A stretch of 55,603 nt of DNA, taken from Pseudomonadota bacterium (GTDB taxonomy: Bacteria > Pseudomonadota > Gammaproteobacteria > Burkholderiales > Rhodocyclaceae). Positions 7,889-18,798 of this stretch are shown one piece after another; within the stretch, counting starts at the first letter, position 1, and the number at the start of each line of letters is the position of its first letter. The stretch spans positions 1 to 55,603 of the forward strand of contig JAFEDJ010000033.1 of the NCBI GenBank assembly GCA_018241685.1, given 5' to 3'. Below the pieces are notes generated by a model. It had not been told where the DNA came from. It did no database searches and worked only from the letters and a program-made list of their open reading frames with translations. The translations under genes were made by a program, and so were the position numbers.

Positions 7889-8725
7889 ATGGCAAAACGG
7901 CTCAAATTCGATGAATCCGGCGATAACGACGACCTGCAAGCCCTTTTCGACAGCATTACCGAAGGCGCCGCGCCAGCGCCGGCTGCTCCTCCGCCTCGAC
8001 TCGAAGTGGTGTCTCCGGCCAGCAGTACCGGGGGGGATGATGACGAACTGCAGGCTTTGTTCGACTCCGTGGCAAGCGAGTACACCATGGGCGACGCAGC
8101 CGTTGAACCGGAGGCGCGTCCGCACAGCTGTGACGGGGTTTTCAACCGGATTGGCGTGATGACCCGACAACTGCATGACACCCTGCGTGAACTCGGTTAC
8201 GACCGCAGCCTGCAGGAAGCGGCTCACGCGATTCCCGATGCCCGCCAGCGCCTTACTTATATTGCCGAGATGACGGAACAGGCAGCCAGCAAAGTGCTGA
8301 ATGCCACGGACATCGCCAAGCCGATCCAGGATAGGGTCGAGGCGGGGGCCACCATGCTGCGGGCTCGCTGGGACCGTCTTTATTCCAATCAGCTGAGTCC
8401 GGACGAGTTCCGCCAACTGGCTGGTGAGACCCGTGATTTTCTCGGAACTGTCGTGAACAGCAGCCGGGATACCAATGCCCAGCTGATGGAAATCATGATG
8501 GCCCAGGATTTCCAGGATCTGACTGGACAGGTCATCAAGAAAGTTGTCGATCTGGCCCAGAACCTCGAGAAGCAGCTCCTGCAGGTGCTGATCGAGACGA
8601 TTCCGGCAGAGCGCAAGGTGGAAGACAGTCTCCTGAATGGACCAGTGATCAACGCCGTGGGCCGTGATGACGTGGTATCGAATCAGGAGCAGGTTGATGA
8701 CCTGTTGGAGAGCCTGGGTTTCTGA
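7889..8725 (+). CDS. cheZ: CheZ, CheY-phosphate phosphatase
   Basis: 278 residues, longer than E. coli CheZ (214) because of an extended N-terminus. The catalytic helix AQDFQDLTGQVIKKVVDLAQ has the Asp and Gln that act on phospho-CheY. The C-terminus QVDDLLESLGF is the classic amphipathic CheY-binding peptide. The N-terminal extension holds two near-identical acidic/hydrophobic motifs, DDLQALFDSI (14-23) and DELQALFDSV (52-61), separated by an alanine/proline-rich linker; they resemble the C-terminal peptide and may be extra docking motifs. It lies between cheY and cheA. Confidence 0.95.
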   Translation: MAKRLKFDESGDNDDLQALFDSITEGAAPAPAAPPPRLEVVSPASSTGGDDDELQALFDSVASEYTMGDAAVEPEARPHSCDGVFNRIGVMTRQLHDTLRELGYDRSLQEAAHAIPDARQRLTYIAEMTEQAASKVLNATDIAKPIQDRVEAGATMLRARWDRLYSNQLSPDEFRQLAGETRDFLGTVVNSSRDTNAQLMEIMMAQDFQDLTGQVIKKVVDLAQNLEKQLLQVLIETIPAERKVEDSLLNGPVINAVGRDDVVSNQEQVDDLLESLGF

Positions 8726-8763
8726 CCGGGAGCTAGCGGGCAAGTCCGCAAGGAGCAGAGCAA

Positions 8764-10737
8764 ATGAGCGATTTTGGCGGGATGGAAGACCTGCTTCAGG
8801 ATTTTCTGGTTGAGGCCGGAGATCTCCTGTCAGGCGTGGACAACAAGCTGGTGGACCTGGAGCGAGCGCCCAACGACAAGGGCTTGCTCAACGATATTTT
8901 CCGCGGATTCCATACCATCAAGGGTGGTGCGGGCTTCTTGAACGCCACCGAGCTGGTCACCCTGTGTCATCTCACCGAAAACCTGTTCGACAAGTTGCGC
9001 AATGGGGAATTGACGGTGACGCCGGAAGTGATGGACGTGATCCTGTCGTCCACGGGGGCGGTCCGCGACATGTTTGGCTATCTGGAGCAAGGCGTGCAGC
9101 CTGCTGCGGCGGCAGGCCACCTGATCGATAGCCTGCGCCTGGCAATTGCCGGCGATCTGTCCCATGAGCCGGTGGCTCCTCCTGCCCCGGTCGTGAAGCA
9201 GGCCGTGCCTCCTCCGAAGGCAGCCGTTGCGGCTGCGGTGCCTGCTGCGGCGATACCGTCCGGCGATGGGCTCGACTGGAATGCTCTGTTCGAAACCGTA
9301 ACGGGGACCAAACCCGCAGCGGCGTCCGTGGCGGCTCCGCTTCCCGTGACAATTGAGGCGCCGGCGGCACCGGTCGTCATGCACCAATCCGACGACGCTC
9401 TGGCCCATAAGTCGCCCGATCAGGTCATCAAGGCCGCGGTGGGGCGGCGTGCGACCGATAAGCCGGGCGCCTCGGGGCCCATTGGCCGGCGTGATAGCGA
9501 AAAGACTCGCGACAACTCGATTCGCGTCGATACCTCGCGTCTCGACCAGGTGTTGAACCTGTCCGGTGAAATCGGCCTGACCAAGAACCGCCTGAATGCG
9601 CTCCGCAGCGACATCCTGAACGGCCGCAACGATACCGAAACCCTGCATGCGCTCGATCTGGCTGTCAGCCAGCTCGACCTGCTGGTGTCCGACCTGCAGA
9701 ACGCGGTGATGAAGACCCGCATGCAGCCGATCGGCCGCCTGTTCCAGAAGTACCCGCGGATCGCCCGTGACCTGGCCCGCAATCTGGGTAAGGATGTGGA
9801 GTTGGTGCTGGCCGGTGAGGAGACCGAGATCGACAAGACGATGATCGAGGACTTGTCCGATCCGATCATCCACCTGATCCGCAATGCGGTGGATCACGGT
9901 GTCGAGGATACCCAGGAGCGCCTCGCCAACGGTAAGCCCGAGAAATCCATCGTGCGCCTTGAGGCCCGCCAGGAAGGCGATCATATCGTGATCCTGGTGG
10001 CAGATGACGGCCGTGGCATGAACGCTGAGCGTCTTCGTGCAAAGGCGGTCGAGAAGGGCCTCATCACCGATGAGGAAGCGAACACGATGGATGAGCGCCA
10101 GAGCTTCAACCTGGTGTTCCTGCCCGGCTTCTCGATGGCCAGCCAGATTTCCGACGTATCCGGTCGTGGCGTCGGGATGGACGTGGTACGGACCAACATC
10201 CAGAAGCTCAACGGCTCCATCGATATCCGTTCCAGCCTTGGCAAGGGCACGACCTTTGTCATCAGCCTGCCGCTGACGCTGGCGATCCTGCCGGTGCTGC
10301 TGGTGCGACTCGGCGAGCAGCCCTTCGCAGTGCCGCTGTCGATGGTCCGCGAGATCCTGCCGATCGAGCCAGCGGAGGTTCAGGAGGTCGGCGGGCGGGC
10401 GACGATGGTGGTGCGTGGCGAAGTGTTGCCGATCATGCCGCTGACCACACTGCTGGGCTGGGAGCCTGTGCAGACGCCCGAATACGGTGTGCTGATGCAG
10501 AGCGCCGAGCAGAGCTTCATCCTGGCGATTGACAGTTTTGCTGGTCGCGAGGATGCGGTGATCAAGTCCCTCGACGATTTCCGTCCCAAGGGCGTGGCTG
10601 GCGTCACGACGCTGTCCAATGGCCAGATCGTGTTGATCCTCGACATGAAGGAATTGTTGGGCGCGCTCGGCGATACCCGTGGCGTATCCCGCCGCGAATT
10701 GCTGGCCAGGCTGGAGGCGCCTGCGCTGGCAGCTTGA
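8764..10737 (+). CDS. cheA: CheA, chemotaxis sensor histidine kinase
   Basis: 657 residues. The P1 Hpt domain has phosphoacceptor His50 in FRGFHTIKGGAGFL. A long alanine/proline-rich region (~135-235) follows; a folded P2 CheY-binding domain is not evident. P3 dimerisation starts near SIRVDTSRLDQVLNLSGEI. The P4 ATPase has the N-box HLIRNAVDHGVED, G1 DDGRGM and G2 SGRGVGMDVV. The P5 CheW-like domain is at the C-terminus (LAILPVLLVRLGEQPFAVPL). It autophosphorylates under receptor control and feeds CheY, CheB and both CheVs. It is the last gene of the che operon. Confidence 0.97.
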   Translation: MSDFGGMEDLLQDFLVEAGDLLSGVDNKLVDLERAPNDKGLLNDIFRGFHTIKGGAGFLNATELVTLCHLTENLFDKLRNGELTVTPEVMDVILSSTGAVRDMFGYLEQGVQPAAAAGHLIDSLRLAIAGDLSHEPVAPPAPVVKQAVPPPKAAVAAAVPAAAIPSGDGLDWNALFETVTGTKPAAASVAAPLPVTIEAPAAPVVMHQSDDALAHKSPDQVIKAAVGRRATDKPGASGPIGRRDSEKTRDNSIRVDTSRLDQVLNLSGEIGLTKNRLNALRSDILNGRNDTETLHALDLAVSQLDLLVSDLQNAVMKTRMQPIGRLFQKYPRIARDLARNLGKDVELVLAGEETEIDKTMIEDLSDPIIHLIRNAVDHGVEDTQERLANGKPEKSIVRLEARQEGDHIVILVADDGRGMNAERLRAKAVEKGLITDEEANTMDERQSFNLVFLPGFSMASQISDVSGRGVGMDVVRTNIQKLNGSIDIRSSLGKGTTFVISLPLTLAILPVLLVRLGEQPFAVPLSMVREILPIEPAEVQEVGGRATMVVRGEVLPIMPLTTLLGWEPVQTPEYGVLMQSAEQSFILAIDSFAGREDAVIKSLDDFRPKGVAGVTTLSNGQIVLILDMKELLGALGDTRGVSRRELLARLEAPALAA

Positions 10738-10803
10738 ATGGTGCGAGCGGCCGGCGTGGAGAGCTCCGCCCAGCGGCCTTGTGACATACGGCGCTCGTAA
10801 GTT

Positions 10804-10844
10804 GGGCGGCGGTCGGTTAGGATAGGTCCGGACTGCCGCCGCCC
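10804..10844 (+). terminator. Possible terminator or mRNA hairpin after cheA
   Basis: GGGCGGCGG at 10804-10812 is complementary to CCGCCGCCC at 10836-10844, with a 23-nt loop. A pyrimidine-rich stretch follows but no proper T-run, so termination is only a guess. Confidence 0.4.
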
Positions 10845-10890
10845 TTCGCCTTTCAGGTGTCGCGCGCCATGTCCGGCAGGGGGAGGGCGT

Positions 10891-11196
10891 GTGGGTGGCT
10901 TCGATTTCGACTACTGGAAACACCTCGCGGAGCATGATCCCGTTGCCTTTTTCCAGGCCAGGGAACTCGCGCTGCGCCAGTGCATCGCAATGCATCCCGG
11001 CCAGGAGGGTCCTCTCTCCGCGCTGCAGTCCAGGATAGATACGGCTCGCGTGGTGGCAGGCAGCCCAGTACAGGCCTGCCGCGACATCCTCGACATGATG
11101 GAAGAGCGCCTCATCCTGCTCAGCCTCAAGCTGGTCGAACTCCAGCGGGAAACCGACAGCCTGCGAGGTTTGCTGCGAGGGACTTCCCCGCCCTGA
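10891..11196 (+). CDS. Small conserved protein, DUF3135-like
   Basis: 101 residues from a GTG start preceded by a very strong AGGGGGAGGG. It begins GGFDFDYWKHLAEHDPVAFFQARE, which recalls the DUF3135 family (FDFDxWxxLAxxDPxAFExxR); I assign this from memory. The rest is helical (ALQSRIDTARVV, ILDMMEERLILLSLKLVELQ), a likely coiled coil. No signal peptide or membrane segment. It stands alone between cheA and flhB; the function is unknown, and a motility link rests on position only. Confidence 0.75.
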   Translation: MGGFDFDYWKHLAEHDPVAFFQARELALRQCIAMHPGQEGPLSALQSRIDTARVVAGSPVQACRDILDMMEERLILLSLKLVELQRETDSLRGLLRGTSPP

Positions 11197-11301
11197 TACG
11201 CAGGTAAGCGTTGCTGTGCAGATCTCCGCTGTTCATTCGCTGTGTTGTGCAGTCCAGTCTGCGCGTATCCTGATCTCCCCTGAACGACTTCCGGATCGTC
11301 C

Positions 11302-12453
11302 GTGGCTGAAGACAGCGACGCCGAAAAAACAGAATCAGCCTCAAGCCGACGGCTAGAGCAGGCTCGCGAAGAAGGGCAGGTGCCCCATTCACGCGAGCTG
11401 GCTACCTTCATCCTGCTCATCGTCGGGGTGGTGGGGCTGTACGTGCTTGGGCGCTGGGGCGGGCATCGCATGATGGGTCTGGTGAGGTCGGCTTTGTCTT
11501 TCGAGCGCAAGTCAGCCTTCGAGCCTGGGGGCATGGGGCAGATCTTGTCGGCTTTGTCGATTGACGGGCTGCTCACCATTGCGCCGCTGTTGGTGGCCTT
11601 GGTCGTGGCGACGCTGATCACCCCCTTTGTGATGGGCGGCTGGGTATTCTCCACCAAGGTCTTTACGCCGGATCTGAGCCGTCTGAATCCGCTGCCCGGG
11701 CTGGGTCGGATGTTCTCGACCCACGGCCTGGCCGAGCTGGTGAAGGCCAGTCTCAAGGCGGTGCTGGTGGCCAGCGTCGGTGTGTGGGTCGTGTGGCGTG
11801 AGCGGGACCACCTGTTCGGCTTGATGATGCAGCCGCTCGAATCCAGTATGGACGATTTCGCCAATCTGGTCCTGTACTCGACCTTGCTGATCGTCGCCAG
11901 CCTGGCGCTGATCGCCGCGCTCGACGTTCCTTACCAGCTGTGGGAATACCACCGCAAGCTGCGCATGACGAAGGAAGAGCTGCGTCAGGAAATGAAAGAG
12001 CAGGAAGGCGATCCGCAGATCAAGGCGCGCATCCGCGCCGCCCAGCGGGAGATGTCCCGCCGCCGCATGATGTCCAATGTGCCAACGGCCAACGTGGTGG
12101 TGACCAACCCGACCCACTATGCTGTGGCCCTGCGTTATGACCCCGAGGCGGCGGGGGCGCCAATCGTGGTGGCCAAGGGCATGAACCTGATCGCCCAGAA
12201 CATCCGCGAGCTGGCACGGGAGAGCGGGGTGCCGGTGCTGGAGGCGCCCCCGCTGGCGCGCGCACTGTACGCTCATTGTGAGCTCGATCATCAGATCCCG
12301 GGGACGCTCTATACGGTGGTCGCGGAGGTTATGGCCTACGTATATCAGCTCAACCACTGGATTGCCGAAGGCGGCCTTCCACCGGAGGCGCCGACCCGTC
12401 TGGAGGTGCCCGCGGGCATGGATCCGGCGGAGGGGCGGCCGGACGAGCCGTGA
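11302..12453 (+). CDS. flhB: FlhB, flagellar type III export switch protein
   Basis: 383 residues, GTG start (MAEDSDAEKTE), similar to E. coli FlhB (382). Four transmembrane segments lie in the first ~210 residues, followed by the cytoplasmic domain. The autocleavage site NPTH is at residues 269-272 (VVVTNPTHYAVALRY), so the export-specificity switch should work. It sits in the inner-membrane export gate with FlhA, whose gene follows. The 105-nt leader (11197-11301) shows no convincing promoter. Confidence 0.96.
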   Translation: MAEDSDAEKTESASSRRLEQAREEGQVPHSRELATFILLIVGVVGLYVLGRWGGHRMMGLVRSALSFERKSAFEPGGMGQILSALSIDGLLTIAPLLVALVVATLITPFVMGGWVFSTKVFTPDLSRLNPLPGLGRMFSTHGLAELVKASLKAVLVASVGVWVVWRERDHLFGLMMQPLESSMDDFANLVLYSTLLIVASLALIAALDVPYQLWEYHRKLRMTKEELRQEMKEQEGDPQIKARIRAAQREMSRRRMMSNVPTANVVVTNPTHYAVALRYDPEAAGAPIVVAKGMNLIAQNIRELARESGVPVLEAPPLARALYAHCELDHQIPGTLYTVVAEVMAYVYQLNHWIAEGGLPPEAPTRLEVPAGMDPAEGRPDEP

Positions 12454-12533
12454 GCCGGGATGGCGGCTTGCTTCGAATTGAACGGTAAATCCCTGTTTCT
12501 TCCCGCCTTTCATTGGGCTGGAGGAGGAGGACC

Positions 12534-14627
<2,094 letters not shown>

Positions 14628-14786
14628 TGAGAGTGTGCTGACTACGGCGTAGGAATAGCACCCTAAAACCTGTCTTTTCCGCGTCATCGAAATGCGGCGA
14701 ACCGGAGATAATCAAGACTACCGAAGTGCCCGCTGGCGTTTGCATGCGCCCAGACCGTGAGGGCCTTCGTTCCCGGAGACAGGAGC

Positions 14787-16358
14787 ATGAACGTCAAGCG
14801 CTACTTTGCCAAAACCGCTCGCGAAGCCCTTCGTATGCTGAAGGATGATCTTGGGCCGGATGCGGTGGTGCTTTCCAATCGCGCAGCCAATGGTGGCGTG
14901 GAGATTCTTGCGTTGCCGGCAGGCGATGTGGCCAGCATGCAATCGGCCCAGCGCGCCCGCAGCCAAGCATCGGCCGCGCCTGCCCCTGCTGCGACACCTG
15001 CGGCGGCTCGGAAGGCCCCGGAGGATTTTTTTGATGACGATTTCCGGGTCAGCCTGTCGAGGGCCGCCGGCAATCGTCAGCAAGCCCCGTCAGCGGCCCC
15101 TGTGCAGGCAGCGCCGCGCCCGGCGCCGCAGCGTCCGGCCCCGGCAGTGCAGAGCCCAGCTCCAGCGGTACAGAACTTCACGCCGCCGCGGGTCGAGCTG
15201 AGCCGGGATGTGTTCAATGCTGCGTCGGCCCAGGTCCGCCGTCCGCTGGCGGATCACGCGGTGGCGCCGCAGATGTCGGCACCGCGTTCGCCCTTGCGCA
15301 GCGAGCCGACGCCGCCACGGGAGGCTGTGCCGGCCCGCGACAACGCAGCGCGTCAGCGTCCGGCGGGTATCGAAGAGGAGGCGCGTATCCGCGCCCTGGA
15401 GAACGCCAATTCCCAGATGGCCAATGAACTGGCCGCGATCCGTGGCATGCTGGAGCGTCAGCTTGCCGGTTTTGCCTGGGGCGAAATGGCCCGTACGGCA
15501 CCGGGGCGCACCCGGTTGATCGGTGACTTGCTGGAGGCGGGCTTCTCCGCCGTACTGGCCCGCGAGCTGGCCGAAGAGGTGCCGGAAGACGAAGCGCCGG
15601 AGGAAGCCCATCGCCTGCTGCAGGCGGCGCTCGATCAGCGTTTCCGTTCGATGGCCAGCGATGTGGACATCATCGACCGGGGCGGTGTGTATGCGCTGGT
15701 CGGCCCTACCGGTGTCGGCAAGACCACCACCACGGCCAAGCTCGCCGCACGCTGCGTCGTACGCCACGGTGCCGACAAGCTGGCCCTGATCACCACTGAC
15801 GGTTACCGGATCGGCGCCCACGAACAACTGCGTATCTACGGCCGGATTCTCGGTGTGCCGGTCTTTGTCGTGCGCGACGCGACCGATCTGCGCGAAACCC
15901 TGGCCGGTCTGCGTGACAAGCACATGGTGCTGATCGACACGATGGGCATGAGCCAGCGCGACAAGATGGTGGCCGAGCAGGCGGCGATGCTGACGGGGGC
16001 CGGCAAGGTGTCGCGCCTGCTGCTGCTCAATGCCACCAGCCGTGGCGATACTCTCGACGATGTGGTCAATGCTTATGCTGGTGACGATCTGGCTGGGGTG
16101 ATTCTCACCAAGATGGACGAGGCCATGTCGCTGGCTCCGGTCCTCGACGTGGCGGTCCGCCGTCAGGTGGAAGTCTTCTACGTGGCCAACGGCCAGCGGG
16201 TGCCGGAGGATCTGCATCTGCCCAATCGGGACAAGCTCCTTGGTCAGGCGCTGCGCGAGTTGCCCGCCGCCTCGCCGTTCCGTCTTGACCCCCTGGAGGC
16301 CGGCCTGCTGCTGGCCACCGGAGGCAAGGGGAGTGCCAGTCTGAGGGGAGGCCTCTAA
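14787..16358 (+). CDS. flhF: FlhF, SRP-type GTPase for flagellar placement
   Basis: 523 residues. The B domain at the start (MNVKRYFAKTAREALRMLKD) is followed by a ~190-residue alanine/proline-rich linker and then the NG GTPase domain: G1 VGPTGVGKTTTTAKL (~305), DGYRIGAHEQLRIY, G3 IDTMGMSQRD, G4-like TKMDEA. FlhF recruits early flagellar parts to the pole. ATG 14787 follows GGAGACAGGAG; the upstream in-frame start lacks support. A 159-nt gap separates it from flhA. The next gene starts 1 nt after its stop. Confidence 0.96.
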   Translation: MNVKRYFAKTAREALRMLKDDLGPDAVVLSNRAANGGVEILALPAGDVASMQSAQRARSQASAAPAPAATPAAARKAPEDFFDDDFRVSLSRAAGNRQQAPSAAPVQAAPRPAPQRPAPAVQSPAPAVQNFTPPRVELSRDVFNAASAQVRRPLADHAVAPQMSAPRSPLRSEPTPPREAVPARDNAARQRPAGIEEEARIRALENANSQMANELAAIRGMLERQLAGFAWGEMARTAPGRTRLIGDLLEAGFSAVLARELAEEVPEDEAPEEAHRLLQAALDQRFRSMASDVDIIDRGGVYALVGPTGVGKTTTTAKLAARCVVRHGADKLALITTDGYRIGAHEQLRIYGRILGVPVFVVRDATDLRETLAGLRDKHMVLIDTMGMSQRDKMVAEQAAMLTGAGKVSRLLLLNATSRGDTLDDVVNAYAGDDLAGVILTKMDEAMSLAPVLDVAVRRQVEVFYVANGQRVPEDLHLPNRDKLLGQALRELPAASPFRLDPLEAGLLLATGGKGSASLRGGL

Positions 16359-16359
16359 G

Positions 16360-17145
16360 ATGCTGCACGCTTCCGATCAGGCTGCCGGCCTGCGTCGCCT
16401 GTTCCGTCGTACGCCCTCTGCCGTGGTGGCGTTGTTCACGTCGGGCCGCGCACCCCGCGATCTGGCCGTACAGACCTTGCTGGCGCTGACCGACGGCGCG
16501 CGGCGTGTGGTAGCGATCGATGAACATGCGCCTGAGCGCGGCTCTCTGCTGGCTGCTTTCGGCTTTCCGGAAGGGGGCGATCTGCTCGGAGCGCTGCAGG
16601 GGCAGTTCGATGTCACCGAGACGATGCGTGAAGTGGCTGACGGTCTATGGGTCGTGCCGGCTGCGGCGACGGTGCAGGCCGTTCCTCTCCTTGGCGCCGG
16701 CCATCACGCACGGCTGGAGGCCGGTATCGCCGAGTTGCAGCGTCGCGCCGATCTGCTGGCCATCCATACGGTCGGCGATGCCCGTCGTCTGACCCCTTTT
16801 GCCCGCGCTGCGGGGCGACGCCTGCTGGTGGTGGAGGCCAGCGGCGTGGGCGCGCGCGGCGCTTGCCAATGGATCAAGGGGTTGGCCGCCGCCGGGGCAG
16901 GCTCCCTGGAGATTGCCGTCAGCGGCGCCCGTGACCGGGCCGATGCGACCGCCCTGTTCGCCAGCTTGCAGGATTTCAGTTCGCGCCATGTCGGTTTGCC
17001 GCTCGCATGGAGGGGCGAGGTGGAACGCGATCCGCTGGCTGAGGCAATGACGACGCCCCTGGGTGCCCGTCATCCTGCGGAAGGGGCCAGCGCCTTCATC
17101 CGGCGCCTGCGGGCCTGGTCGGCCCAGGCCGGAATGGCGGGCTGA
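16360..17145 (+). CDS. FlhG-like protein lacking the Walker A motif
   Basis: 261 residues, in the position always taken by flhG/fleN (after flhF, before fliA) and of similar length. It seems to keep the MinD/FlhG outline (VVALFTSGRAPRDLAVQTLL, then RRVVAIDEH, RLLVVEASG, AVSGARDRADA, GLPLAWRGEVERDPL). However, where FlhG has SGKGGVGKT this protein reads SGRAPRDLA, and LDADxGxAN reads IDEHAPERG. It therefore should not bind ATP in the usual way. The assignment rests on context and pattern, not on a search. Translation is coupled to flhF, with GGGAGG ahead of ATG. The reading frame is intact, so it is a divergent protein rather than a pseudogene. Confidence 0.7.
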   Translation: MLHASDQAAGLRRLFRRTPSAVVALFTSGRAPRDLAVQTLLALTDGARRVVAIDEHAPERGSLLAAFGFPEGGDLLGALQGQFDVTETMREVADGLWVVPAAATVQAVPLLGAGHHARLEAGIAELQRRADLLAIHTVGDARRLTPFARAAGRRLLVVEASGVGARGACQWIKGLAAAGAGSLEIAVSGARDRADATALFASLQDFSSRHVGLPLAWRGEVERDPLAEAMTTPLGARHPAEGASAFIRRLRAWSAQAGMAG

Positions 17146-17259
17146 TTCGACCGATTTGTGGATTGTGTCGCACGGGGCGAAGAGAAGCGTAGCGTTGCCG
17201 GTGGCTGTCTCGTAACATGCGGACGGCCCCGGCAACTCAGACCAGAAAGCTGATGAAAG

Positions 17260-18033
17260 ATGTACACCGCCTCCGGCACCCTCGATAAAGAACAGCTCGT
17301 CGTCCAGTATGCGCCGCTGGTCAAACGCATTGCCTATCACCTGATGGCCAAGTTGCCGGCCAGCGTTCAGGTCGAGGACATTATTCAGAACGGCATGCTG
17401 GGCCTGCTCGACGCGATCAACCGCTACGAAGAAGGCCTGGGGGCGCAGTTCGAGACCTACGCGGTGCAGCGTGTCCGTGGTGCCATGCTCGATGGCCTGC
17501 GCGAGAACGACTGGCTACCGCGCAGCCTGCGGCGGGATATGCGGCGTATCGAGGCGGCCGTGCACCAGCTGGAACAGCAGAACGGCCGCCCGCCCACGGA
17601 AAAGGAACTGGCCGACTCCCTCGGGCTCCCTCTCTCCGACTACCAGCACATGCTGCAGGAGGCGCGCGGCTACCAGCTGGTGTATTTCGAGGATTTCACG
17701 AGCGACGGGGAGGACGACTATCTGGAACGCCACATAACGCTGGAAGGCAATGATCCCCTGACTTTGCTGCTTGAGGGGAGCATGCGCGACGTGCTGGTGA
17801 GGGCTATCGACGACCTGCCGGAGCGGGAGCAGACCGTGATGGGGCTTTATTACGAACAAGACATGAACCTGCGCGAGATCGGCGAGGTCCTCGGCGTATC
17901 GGAATCGCGTGTATGTCAACTGCATAGCCAGGCCATCGCTCGGTTGCGAGCCCGTATCTCAGGCGTGGCGCAGGGCATGGTGAAGGCCAAGGCTGACGGT
18001 CGTGCCCGCGGTCGGCGTCCCGCGGCATCCTGA
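17260..18033 (+). CDS. fliA: FliA, flagellar sigma factor 28
   Basis: 257 residues. Region 2 (YAPLVKRIAYHLMAKLP, VEDIIQNGMLGLLDAINRY, FETYAVQRVRGAMLDGLREN) and region 4 (LPEREQTVMGLYYEQDMNL, EIGEVLGVSESRVCQLHSQA) are intact. It directs transcription of late flagellar and chemotaxis genes from promoters like those at 3492 and 5420, and is held in check by FlgM, encoded at 20224-20538. It is preceded by GAAAG eight bases before ATG. The 114-nt gap after the FlhG-like gene shows no clear promoter. Confidence 0.97.
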   Translation: MYTASGTLDKEQLVVQYAPLVKRIAYHLMAKLPASVQVEDIIQNGMLGLLDAINRYEEGLGAQFETYAVQRVRGAMLDGLRENDWLPRSLRRDMRRIEAAVHQLEQQNGRPPTEKELADSLGLPLSDYQHMLQEARGYQLVYFEDFTSDGEDDYLERHITLEGNDPLTLLLEGSMRDVLVRAIDDLPEREQTVMGLYYEQDMNLREIGEVLGVSESRVCQLHSQAIARLRARISGVAQGMVKAKADGRARGRRPAAS

Positions 18034-18053
18034 ACCACAGCCAGAGGGCACGC

Positions 18054-18794
18054 ATGGACAGCATCAGCCTTATCGGGATCACCCTTGCCCTGGCGGCGAT
18101 TCTCATCGGCCAGGTACTCGAAGGCGGGCATGTCGGCTCCTTGATCCAGCCCACCGCCTTCATGATCGTCATCGGGGGTACCCTGGGGGCGGTTATGCTG
18201 CAAAGCTCATTGCAGGTTTTCCGGACAGGGGTCCGGATGATCCGCTGGGTCTTCGTGCCGCCGGCATTGAACCACGCCGAACTGATCGCCCAGATTGTCG
18301 AGTGGAGCCATGTCGCTCGCAAGGAAGGGTTGCTGTCGCTGGAGGCGCAGATTCCGGCACTTGAGGACCCCTTCATCCAGAAGGGCCTCCAGCTGTTGGT
18401 GGATGGCGTCGAGCCGGAGCGCCTGAGGGATGTGCTGGAGGTGGATATCGACACTTGGGAGGCCCAGATGAAGCAGGGGGCCAAGGTTTGGGAGGCAGCC
18501 GGCGGCTATGCGCCGACCATTGGCATCTTGGGCGCGGTGATGGGCTTGATCCATGTGATGGAGAACCTGTCCGATCCGTCGCGCCTCGGTTCGGGGATCG
18601 CCGTCGCCTTCGTGGCAACGATCTATGGCGTGGGCTCGGCCAACCTGATCTTCCTGCCGGTCTCCAAGAAGCTCATGGCTGTCATCGGAACACTGGTTTC
18701 CATGCGCGAGATGCTGCTCGACGGACTGGTCGGAATCGCCAACGGCGACAACCCGCGCATCATCGAACGTCGTCTCAGCGGCTACGTGGGTTGA
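18054..18794 (+). CDS. motC: MotC, flagellar motor stator A-type subunit
   Basis: 246 residues, MotA/PomA family. Four membrane segments (SLIGITLALAAILIG, QPTAFMIVIGGTLGAVML near the N-terminus; GGYAPTIGILGAVMGLIHVM and GIAVAFVATIYGVGSANLIF later) flank a cytoplasmic loop. The short MotC-type loop and the partner gene argue for MotC rather than MotA. It forms the ion channel with MotD, whose gene begins 4 nt later. It follows fliA by 20 nt. Confidence 0.93.
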   Translation: MDSISLIGITLALAAILIGQVLEGGHVGSLIQPTAFMIVIGGTLGAVMLQSSLQVFRTGVRMIRWVFVPPALNHAELIAQIVEWSHVARKEGLLSLEAQIPALEDPFIQKGLQLLVDGVEPERLRDVLEVDIDTWEAQMKQGAKVWEAAGGYAPTIGILGAVMGLIHVMENLSDPSRLGSGIAVAFVATIYGVGSANLIFLPVSKKLMAVIGTLVSMREMLLDGLVGIANGDNPRIIERRLSGYVG

Positions 18795-18798
18795 GAGC

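Noticed and set aside
5420..8743. An uninterrupted 1107-codon minus-strand frame opposite both cheV genes, cheY and cheZ
   Set aside because: It mirrors four well-defined genes. Lack of stops follows from high GC and codon bias; the translation shows no domain and is His/Gln/Leu-rich, as expected for antisense of such genes.
11287..11310. GG-N10-GC match resembling a sigma-54 promoter before flhB
   Set aside because: It overlaps the flhB start codon and lacks the flanking -24 and -12 bases.
14644..14662. Weak sigma-54-like match (GGC..TAGC) upstream of flhF
   Set aside because: Only the GG and GC pairs fit; flanking bases do not match, unlike the three flg promoters.
14663..14693. TAAAACCT-N11-GTCATCGA before flhF, considered as a FliA promoter
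   Set aside because: The -10 half matches the consensus too poorly.
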